NCBI GenBank assembly: GCA_002413185.1
Contig: DHWM01000185.1
Location: forward strand, 4,418 to 10,946
Reading direction: 5' to 3'
Length of the DNA stretch: 6,529 nucleotides
DNA from: Actinobacteria bacterium UBA5182
GTDB taxonomy: Bacteria > Actinomycetota > UBA4738
Of this stretch, positions 1-5,087 are shown in pieces (the first letter of the stretch is position 1; each line of letters starts with the position of its first letter). Both the position numbers and the translations under genes were made by a program. The notes under the pieces were generated by a model that was not told the DNA's origin, ran no database searches, and saw only the letters and a list, made by a program, of their open reading frames with translations.

Positions 1-780
1 CCGGAACGGTATCTGTGCGTCCCGAATGCCGCGAACACCAACCGCGTCCACGAGGCGATCCTCGACCACGCCGGCGGGACGGACGTGATCCTGCGGGACG
101 ACCTGTGCCTCATCGCTCCTCAGGGCCCGCGCGCCTTCGACGTGGTGGGGACCGTGTTTCCCGATGCCGTGTCCCTCGAGTACATGCATGGCGCCGAGAT
201 GGCCTATCGCGGCGAGCCCATGGTGGTGTCTCGGTCGGGCTACACGGGGGAGCGGGGGTTCGAGCTGTTCGTCCCGGAAGCGCGGGCGGGGGAACTGTGG
301 CGGGACCTGATGTCGGTGGGCTCGACGATGGGGCTGGAGCCGTGCGGGCTCGGGGCGCGGGACACACTGAGGCTGGAGATGGGCTACCCGTTGCACGGGA
401 ACGACATCTCCCAGGAACGAACCCCCTTGGAGGCCGGGCTGGCGTGGGCGGTGGCGATGGAGAAGGGTGCGGACTTCGTGGGCCGGGACGCCTTGGCGCA
501 GCAGAAAACCGAAGGCATCCCGGCGCGATTGTGGGGGCTTCGGATGAAGGAGCCCGGGCGAATCCCCCGGCCCCACTACGCCGTCCATGCCGATGGCGAA
601 GAGGTGGGGGAGACCACCAGCGGAACGTTCTCGCCGACCCTTCGGATCGGGATCGCCATGGCCTACCTCTCGCCGCGGGATCGGTTCAAGGCCGGGGGGC
701 AGGTCGAGGTGGACGTTCGCGGCAGATGGGGGCAAGCCGAAGTGGTCAAGCCTCCGTTCGTCGATTCGACTCCAAAGTAG
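1..780 (+). CDS. gcvT: Glycine cleavage system T protein (aminomethyltransferase), 5'-truncated by the window edge
   Basis: The frame is open from base 1 to a TAG at 778-780 and gives 259 residues. The start lies outside the window; by comparison with the roughly 365-residue family about 100 N-terminal residues are missing. GcvT takes the aminomethyl group from lipoylated H protein and transfers it to tetrahydrofolate, releasing ammonia and 5,10-methylene-THF in the cytoplasm. Visible family signatures, numbered from the window edge, are the YLCVPNAANTNR segment (4-15), RDDLCLIAPQGP (32-43), GYTGERGFELF (80-90), CGLGARDTLRLE (115-126) with GYPLHGNDIS just after it, and SGTFSPTL (207-214). These run through the folate-binding core and into the C-terminal barrel domain, and the C-terminus looks complete. 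No gcvH, gcvP or lpd is visible, so whether this is an operonic gcvT cannot be decided here. A GcvT-like paralogue such as a dimethylglycine dehydrogenase domain is possible but less likely given the close match to true GcvT motifs. Confidence 0.93.
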   Translation, partial: PERYLCVPNAANTNRVHEAILDHAGGTDVILRDDLCLIAPQGPRAFDVVGTVFPDAVSLEYMHGAEMAYRGEPMVVSRSGYTGERGFELFVPEARAGELWRDLMSVGSTMGLEPCGLGARDTLRLEMGYPLHGNDISQERTPLEAGLAWAVAMEKGADFVGRDALAQQKTEGIPARLWGLRMKEPGRIPRPHYAVHADGEEVGETTSGTFSPTLRIGIAMAYLSPRDRFKAGGQVEVDVRGRWGQAEVVKPPFVDSTPK

Positions 781-2116
781 CGGTCGCCGCCAGATACCCC
801 AGGAACAGCGCTTCGGCCAGGCACGACTTCTCCAGGTCGGCCACGTCGACGCTCTCGTCCTCGGAGTGAGCGTTCGACATCGGGTCTGCCGCTCCCGTCA
901 GCAACAGCGCCGCATCGGGAAACGTCTGGGCGAACGCAGCGAGGAACGGGATCGATCCTCCGGCGCCCATGTTCACGGCGTCGCGGCCGAACGATTCGGC
1001 GAAGGCCCGGCGCATGGCGTCGTACGCCGGCCCGTCGGCGTGGAGCGCGTACGGCGCTCCCGTCCCCTCGGCGATGATCTTGACCTCGGCACCCCACGGG
1101 ACGCTTGCCTCGAGGTGTTTGGTCAGGGCCTGCCGCGCTTCCTGGGGATCCTGGCCGGGCGGGATGCGCATGCTGACCTTGGCCCGGGCGAACGGAACGA
1201 GCTGGTTCGACGCTTCCTGAGTCTTGGGGGCATCGATGCCGAGGACGGAGATGGCGGGCTTTGTCCACATCCGCTCGGTCAAGCTCCCCTCGCCGATGAG
1301 CTCGACCCCCGGCCGAACGCCAGCCCACCGCCGGAGCTCGTCCTCGGTCAGGTCCAGGTCGTCCGAGGGCCGGGTGACCAGGCCGGGCACGGCGACGTTT
1401 CCCCTGTCGTCGTGCAGCGAGGCGAGCGCCCGGCACAGGGTGATGAGTGCGTCTGGAATGGCTCCGCCGTATTCGCCGCTGTGCACGGCGTGGTCGAGGG
1501 TCCGAACCTCGACGAACAGGGCCACGATCCCGCGCAGGGAGACGGTCAACGCCGGCTCCCCCGTGCGCCAGTTGCCGGAGTCCGCCAGGATGACCGCGTC
1601 GGCCCGAAGGAGGTCCCGATACTGCTCCAGAAACTGCGGCAGGTGCTCGGAGCTTGATTCCTCTTCGCCCTCCACGAAGACGGTGACGCCGACGGGTGGC
1701 CTGCCCTCCCACGCCCGGACCGCGGCGGTGTGCATGACGATGCCGGCCTTGTCGTCGGAGCTGCCCCGCCCGAACAGGCGCCCGTCGCGCTCCTCGGGCT
1801 CGTAGGGCGAGGACTTCCAGAGCTCCAACGGGCCCTCTGGCTGGACGTCGTGGTGGGCGTACAGCAGGACCGTGGGTGCTCCTTCCGGCCCAGGGATCCG
1901 TCCGAGGACGGCCGGGTGCGCTCCTTCGACCTCCAGAATCTGCGTCTGCATCCCCGAGGCTTCCAGGATCTGGCGGGTCGTCTCGGCTGATCGCCTGACG
2001 TTCTCAGCATCGAAGCCCGGGAAGCTGACCGATGGGATCCGGATGAGCCGCTCCAGCTCCTCGCGAATCTCCGGCATGAGCGAGCGAACCTTGGTGGGTA
2101 GCTGTGTGGTGTCCAT
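746..2116 (-). CDS. M20-family zinc metallopeptidase (dipeptidase-like)
   Basis: A 456-residue cytoplasmic-type protein with no signal peptide, the usual length for M20 dipeptidases of the carnosinase/CPGL branch. The two-metal site is intact. By motif comparison, H88 and D90 lie in AHHDVQPEG, D121 (the bridging aspartate) in GRGSSDDKAG, E152 (general base) and E153 in EGEEESSSEHL, D179 in ADSGNW, and H417 in NAHSEDE. H212, in HAVHSGEYGG, lies at the start of the lid/dimerisation domain, which spans roughly residues 190-310. GAGGSIPFL (384-392) is another family signature. The expected reaction is hydrolysis of a dipeptide or N-acyl amino acid; the substrate cannot be read from the sequence. 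It is the last gene of the minus-strand operon, 45 bp after the metallo-beta-lactamase-fold gene. The ATG has no clear Shine-Dalgarno sequence. The 3' end overlaps gcvT by 35 bp in convergent orientation. Confidence 0.93.
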   Translation of the reverse strand: MDTTQLPTKVRSLMPEIREELERLIRIPSVSFPGFDAENVRRSAETTRQILEASGMQTQILEVEGAHPAVLGRIPGPEGAPTVLLYAHHDVQPEGPLELWKSSPYEPEERDGRLFGRGSSDDKAGIVMHTAAVRAWEGRPPVGVTVFVEGEEESSSEHLPQFLEQYRDLLRADAVILADSGNWRTGEPALTVSLRGIVALFVEVRTLDHAVHSGEYGGAIPDALITLCRALASLHDDRGNVAVPGLVTRPSDDLDLTEDELRRWAGVRPGVELIGEGSLTERMWTKPAISVLGIDAPKTQEASNQLVPFARAKVSMRIPPGQDPQEARQALTKHLEASVPWGAEVKIIAEGTGAPYALHADGPAYDAMRRAFAESFGRDAVNMGAGGSIPFLAAFAQTFPDAALLLTGAADPMSNAHSEDESVDVADLEKSCLAEALFLGYLAATATLESNRRTEA

Positions 2117-2161
2117 AGCCGGACAGCGTAGTACCGGCGGACCGAGCCGGCAGTCGGCGAG

Positions 2162-2878
2162 CTACGCGGCGAGTCTTTCCACCAGCCGGCGGAACCGCAC
2201 GGCCGCGTGATCCTCGACCACAGTGCCGTGGCCGAAGCACGCGGTGTCGAAGCCGTCCAACTCCGCCAGCCGCCTGATGCTGTGCTTTGCTCGCATCATG
2301 TCCTCGGTGAACATCCCGATCGGTGGGCCCACCCGGCCGAACAGCGCGCCGGCCGCGTCGCCCACGATCAACAGGCGCTTGGACGGGAGAAGGAGCGAGA
2401 CGTGACCTGCCGTGTGGCCGGGTGTATGGACGACCCGGATCCCTCCGGCTATAGGAAGCTCCTGGCCGTCGTCGAGTTCGAAGTCCACGGGCGTCGGCGC
2501 GATCGCGGTCAGGCCGCGCCACCTCCCCAAGCGCAGGACCGCCCGCGACACGGCCGTCTCTCTGGTGGGGCCGGGGGAGGGGCGGTCGCCGCGGACGATC
2601 GGCGCATCCAGAGAGTGGACGAAGACCTTGGCGCCGGTCCGCGCGACCAGTGCCGCCAGGCTCCCTGTGTGGTCGGCATGGTGGTGGGTGATCACGATGT
2701 GCCGGAGGGCCTCCGGTCGCTTTCCGATGGACTCCACCGTTCGGAGAACTCGACCCTCTCGGTGAGGCAATCCCGTGTCGATCAGTATGAGCCCGTCCTC
2801 GCCGTCGACCAGGAATGCGTTGACATAGGGCAGGCCGAGAAGCCGGATCGTGATCCTGTGGACCCCTTCCACCAGCAC
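2162..2878 (-). CDS. Metallo-beta-lactamase-fold hydrolase (glyoxalase II-like)
   Basis: A 238-residue single-domain MBL-fold protein. The metal site is complete: THHHADHTG gives the HxHxDH motif (H65, H67, D69, H70). H155 follows in HTPGHTAGH, D174 in VGDAAG and H217 in FGHGT. The N-terminus (VNAFLVDGEDGLILIDTG, 19-36) is the usual opening beta-hairpin. There is no signal peptide, so it is probably cytoplasmic. This general branch contains thioesterases, lactonases and many uncharacterised enzymes; the substrate is unknown and a true beta-lactamase is unlikely. The GTG start at 2876-2878 has no good Shine-Dalgarno sequence. It lies 15 bp after the TAG of the upstream lipoprotein gene and in the same reading frame, which suggests coupled re-initiation. 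A second GTG two codons later is an alternative start. Confidence 0.9.
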   Translation of the reverse strand: MLVEGVHRITIRLLGLPYVNAFLVDGEDGLILIDTGLPHREGRVLRTVESIGKRPEALRHIVITHHHADHTGSLAALVARTGAKVFVHSLDAPIVRGDRPSPGPTRETAVSRAVLRLGRWRGLTAIAPTPVDFELDDGQELPIAGGIRVVHTPGHTAGHVSLLLPSKRLLIVGDAAGALFGRVGPPIGMFTEDMMRAKHSIRRLAELDGFDTACFGHGTVVEDHAAVRFRRLVERLAA

Positions 2879-2893
2879 CGGCGGACCAGATAG

Positions 2894-3604
2894 CTACCGG
2901 GAGCGGACGGCGGCGCGTTCGAGCTCGGAGACCGACGTGTTGTCGAACCTGGCTCCGTTGATCATCTCGTCCAACAAGATGTCGGACTTCGCACCGGAGA
3001 CCACCGCCAGAACGACGTACAGGCCCGAGCTGGGAATCCCCACGCGGCGTAGGGGCCCGAAGCCCGGAGCCGCCACCACGTAGGCCCACCGCAACGGGTG
3101 GGATTGCGACCCGCAGACCCCGGTGGCCGAGGCCACGTAGTCGCTGGGGGAGAACTTGTCGCCGGTCGGATCCAGCGGGTGGTTGACGAACACGTGATGG
3201 TCGGCCTGCTGGCACGCCTCGCTGTTCGTGATGTAGCCGAAAGCCGGAACCCTGGCCACCAGGTAGTAGTAGTCGGACGGGATGCCCACGTTGCCCTCGT
3301 CGATCCAGAAGGCCTCCATGCCGTTGACCGCGCCGACGCCCTTCTCCCAGTCGAGGATCCGAGGGGAAGCCACGAATCCCTGCTGTGGATAGCGGGTGGC
3401 CGGCAGCGGCCGGGCGTCCCACGCCTCTGGCACCACGGCCTCGACCCGGCCGGCCTGGATCTCCACCAGCGGCGATGGGCTGGATGCGGAGCTCACCGCG
3501 TGGATCGAGAAGCGGGGCGGGGGCGGCGGCTGGGGACCCGGCACGGTCACGCAGGCCGGCAAGGCGGCAGCAAACAGCGCAGGGACCCAGATCCAAGGTC
3601 GCAC
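2894..3604 (-). CDS. Putative lipoprotein of unknown function
   Basis: A 236-residue protein whose function I do not recognise. It begins with a short hydrophobic signal segment (residues 4-17) ending in LPAC, a good lipobox with C18 as the lipidated cysteine, so it is probably anchored on the outer face of the membrane. A proline-rich linker follows (22-30, six consecutive prolines at its end). The globular part (about 45-230) has a tyrosine-rich strand (DYYYLVA, 111-117) and several tryptophans. Two cysteines, C131 and C164, could form a disulfide outside the cell. The soluble domain looks like one well-folded module with few low-complexity stretches, which argues for a real gene. The GTG start fits the signal peptide, and a promoter-like pair lies just upstream. 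It is the first gene of the minus-strand operon with two hydrolases. I know no enzymatic motif in it and assign no function. Confidence 0.85.
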   Translation of the reverse strand: MRPWIWVPALFAAALPACVTVPGPQPPPPPRFSIHAVSSASSPSPLVEIQAGRVEAVVPEAWDARPLPATRYPQQGFVASPRILDWEKGVGAVNGMEAFWIDEGNVGIPSDYYYLVARVPAFGYITNSEACQQADHHVFVNHPLDPTGDKFSPSDYVASATGVCGSQSHPLRWAYVVAAPGFGPLRRVGIPSSGLYVVLAVVSGAKSDILLDEMINGARFDNTSVSELERAAVRSR

Positions 3605-3619
3605 TGGTCTTCGTCGCCG

Positions 3620-3648
3620 AGTGTAGGCGGGACGCCCGGGGATTTCCA
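3620..3648 (-). promoter_or_regulatory. Predicted housekeeping-sigma promoter for the lipoprotein operon
   Basis: Read on the minus strand, a -35 element TGGAAA (3648-3643) and a -10 element TACACT (3625-3620) are separated by exactly 17 bp. The -35 matches TTGACA at four of six positions and the -10 has the conserved TA...T. Transcription should start near 3612-3614, leaving a leader of only about 10 nt before the GTG at 3604. That fits the lack of a strong Shine-Dalgarno sequence. This is a pattern match only. Confidence 0.45.
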
Positions 3649-3678
3649 GCCGGCCGCCGCCGGTGCTGTGAGCCTGCC

Positions 3679-3708
3679 TGGAGTCATATCAGAGAGGCGG
3701 AGTACAAT
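3679..3708 (+). promoter_or_regulatory. Predicted promoter for the riboswitch-btuFCD transcript
   Basis: The -10 hexamer TACAAT (3703-3708) matches TATAAT at five of six positions in otherwise very G+C-rich sequence. A weak -35 candidate, TGGAGT (3679-3684), lies 18 bp upstream. The predicted start near 3714-3716 precedes the riboswitch aptamer by about 35 nt, which is the required arrangement. The -10 is convincing and the -35 is poor. Confidence 0.45.
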
Positions 3709-3730
3709 CCGGCCCAATCGAATATCGCGT

Positions 3731-3769
3731 CTCGAGGCGGCTCGAGCGGGGTGGCGCCCCGGTCGAGCC
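3731..3769 (+). other. Nested alternative hairpins at the 5' edge of the riboswitch
   Basis: Two perfect helices share bases here. CTCGAG at 3731-3736 can pair with CTCGAG at 3741-3746 across a GCGG loop. Alternatively GGCTCGA (3739-3745) pairs with TCGAGCC (3763-3769), continuing after one G-G mismatch as CGGGG (3747-3751) with CCCCG (3757-3761). The second fold uses bases that would otherwise form the 5' strand of aptamer helix P1. The pairing is seen directly; any regulatory role is inferred. Confidence 0.4.
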
Positions 3770-3957
3770 CCAAGAGGGAAGCCGGTGAGAGTCCGGCACG
3801 GTCGCGCCACTGTGACCGGGGAGCGAACCCGAGAAGTGCCACTGGGCCGATGTCCCACACGGATGAGCCGTGCGGGCGGCCTGGGAAGGTTCGGGCGAGC
3901 GCAACGTCCGCGGAAGCTATCCGCGGGCCCCAACCGGAAGTCAGGAGACCTGCCACC
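3750..3957 (+). promoter_or_regulatory. Cobalamin (vitamin B12) riboswitch aptamer
   Basis: This 208-nt leader element has the conserved landmarks of the cobalamin riboswitch (Rfam family RF00174) in order. P1 is GGTGGC (3750-3755) paired with GCCACC (3952-3957). The AGAGGGAA core strand (3773-3780) comes next, then the P3 hairpin GCCGG/CCGGC (3781-3785, 3793-3797). GCCACTGTG (3806-3814) lies inside the CGGTC/GACCG helix (3799-3803, 3814-3818). AAGTGCCACTGG (3834-3845) and GGGAAGG (3883-3889) follow. The P13 hairpin is CCGCGG/CCGCGG (3908-3913, 3921-3926) with loop AAGCTAT. The B12 box, AAGTCAGGAGACCTGCC, is at 3938-3954. A peripheral hairpin at 3854-3876 fills the variable region. It lies upstream of a terminator and btuF, so it should repress importer expression when cobalamin is abundant. 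Which cobalamin form it prefers cannot be told with confidence. Confidence 0.96.
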
Positions 3958-4015
3958 GAGACGGTTCGGCCGCGCTCTTCGCGCAAAGACAGGCCGCACC
4001 TGAAGACGAACGTGC

Positions 4016-4049
4016 GGAGCTTCTGGCGAGAGCCGGAGGCTCCCTTTTT
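4016..4049 (+). terminator. Intrinsic terminator, the riboswitch expression platform
   Basis: GGAGCTTCTGGC (4016-4027) pairs along its whole length with GCCGGAGGCTCC (4032-4043): 12 base pairs, two of them G-U, closed by a GAGA tetraloop. After one C comes a run of five T (4045-4049). This is a textbook rho-independent terminator, 58 nt after the aptamer and 40 nt before the btuF start. The riboswitch therefore most likely controls transcription elongation rather than ribosome access. Confidence 0.9.
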
Positions 4050-4075
4050 CGTCTCGGGGGAGCGGCCGCGGACCG

Positions 4076-4082
4076 AAAGGAG
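4076..4082 (+). promoter_or_regulatory. Ribosome binding site of btuF
   Basis: AAAGGAG sits six bases before the ATG at 4089. It is the best Shine-Dalgarno match in the window. It fixes the start and excludes the longer open frame that runs upstream through the riboswitch. It lies beyond the terminator, so it is transcribed only in read-through RNA. Confidence 0.85.
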
Positions 4083-4088
4083 ACAGAT

Positions 4089-5087
4089 ATGGCAGTGGTT
4101 CGAACCGAACTCTCTTCCCGGCAGGTGGGGAGGTCGCTGTTCAGCCGGACACTTCGAGCGCTGGCCCTCCTGGTGGCGTTGTCCGCGATCGGAGCGTCCT
4201 GCTCGAAGTCGGCGGGACTCCCTTCCGCTGCGGGCTCCACCCGCCCGTCGTCGTCGTCGTTTCCCATCACCCTCACCGACGACGACCACGTCGCTCTCAC
4301 GCTCCAATCCGCCCCGCAGCGCATCGTGACGTGGGGGCCGTCCAACACCGAGATCCTGTTCGGCCTCGGGCTTGGCAGAAAGATCGTTGGGGTGTCCGGC
4401 CCCTACGACGACTTTCCGCCCGCGGCAAAGTCGATCGCGAAGGTGGGAGGAGCAGGAGGGATCCAGCCCGACCTGGAGAAGGTCGTCTCCTTGCATCCCG
4501 ACGTCGTCCTCAACGCGTTCCTGGGGGGCGCGGATTGGCACAAGCGGCTCCGAGACCTCCGCATCCCGGTGTTCTCCATCTATGCGAGCACGTTCGACGA
4601 CGCGCTTCATGACATCCAGACGGTCGGACGGCTGACGGGGGCCACCACAGCCGCCGCCACGCTCACGGCCAGCATGGCTCGGCAGGCCCAGACCGTGCAG
4701 TCGAAGGTGGCCGGGGAGCCGGCCGTGTCGTGCTTCCTCGAGGAGGGATACGCCTCGGGGGTCTTCACGGTGGGGCCCGGCAGCATCGAGTTCGACCTGC
4801 TGCGGCGAGCCGGCTGCGACCCGGTCACCGCCGGGGACCGCAACGCCTATCCCAGCTGGACCGACGAGACGCTCATCGGGAAGGACCCGGCCGTCTACCT
4901 GGTGGCCACCGAGTCCGGTGTGTCGCCGCAGGCCGTCGGGACTCGTCCGGGCTTCGACGCCATCGCCGCCGTCAAGGACGGCAAGGTCTTCGCGATCAGC
5001 TCCGACCTGCTCAACCGGCCCGGGCCGAGGGTGGTCGAGGGGCTGGCCGACCTGGCCAAGATCCTGCACCCGGACGCGTTCTCCTGA
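4089..5087 (+). CDS. btuF: Cobalamin/corrinoid ABC transporter substrate-binding lipoprotein
   Basis: A 332-residue class III periplasmic-binding protein (BtuF/FhuD type). A basic N-terminus and hydrophobic segment (23-36) end at C38 in IGASC, a slightly imperfect lipobox. A Ser/Thr/Pro-rich tether follows (about 39-58), including four serines from a (TCG)4 run. The binding domain opens with APQRIVTWGPSNTEILFGLG (75-94) and GVSGPYDDFP (101-110). DLEKVVSLHPDVVL (128-141) and WTDETL (257-262) carry E130 and E260. By motif comparison these correspond to the glutamates of E. coli BtuF that dock on BtuC arginines. RPGFDAIAAVKDGKVFAI (286-303) and NRPGPRVVEGLADLAKILHPD (309-329) are the usual C-terminal signatures. 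It captures corrinoid outside the membrane and delivers it to BtuC. The upstream cobalamin riboswitch makes B12 a far better substrate call than heme or siderophore. The stop overlaps the btuC start by one base. Confidence 0.93.
   Translation: MAVVRTELSSRQVGRSLFSRTLRALALLVALSAIGASCSKSAGLPSAAGSTRPSSSSFPITLTDDDHVALTLQSAPQRIVTWGPSNTEILFGLGLGRKIVGVSGPYDDFPPAAKSIAKVGGAGGIQPDLEKVVSLHPDVVLNAFLGGADWHKRLRDLRIPVFSIYASTFDDALHDIQTVGRLTGATTAAATLTASMARQAQTVQSKVAGEPAVSCFLEEGYASGVFTVGPGSIEFDLLRRAGCDPVTAGDRNAYPSWTDETLIGKDPAVYLVATESGVSPQAVGTRPGFDAIAAVKDGKVFAISSDLLNRPGPRVVEGLADLAKILHPDAFS

Noticed and set aside
663..1712. Long open frames on both strands across the M20 gene (for example 663-1712 minus and 587-1657 plus)
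   Set aside because: They have arginine-, glycine- and proline-rich translations with no family motifs and overlap a gene with a complete catalytic site. They are a by-product of high G+C content.
2004..3596. Minus-strand open frame spanning the lipoprotein and MBL genes in another frame
   Set aside because: The translation is Arg/Gly/Pro-rich, while the two shorter frames have a signal peptide and complete metal-binding motifs.
3870..4088. N-terminal extension of btuF upstream of 4089
   Set aside because: It would translate riboswitch and terminator sequence, lacks a ribosome binding site and would bury the signal peptide. The ATG at 4089 has a strong Shine-Dalgarno sequence.
4248..4259. 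(TCG)4 trinucleotide run as a repeat element
   Set aside because: Only four units, in frame, coding for a serine tether; too short to call a separate repeat feature.
3684..5069. Minus-strand open frame of about 460 codons antisense to the riboswitch and btuF
   Set aside because: It runs through a structured RNA element and mirrors btuF; its translation is low-complexity and shows no recognisable domain.
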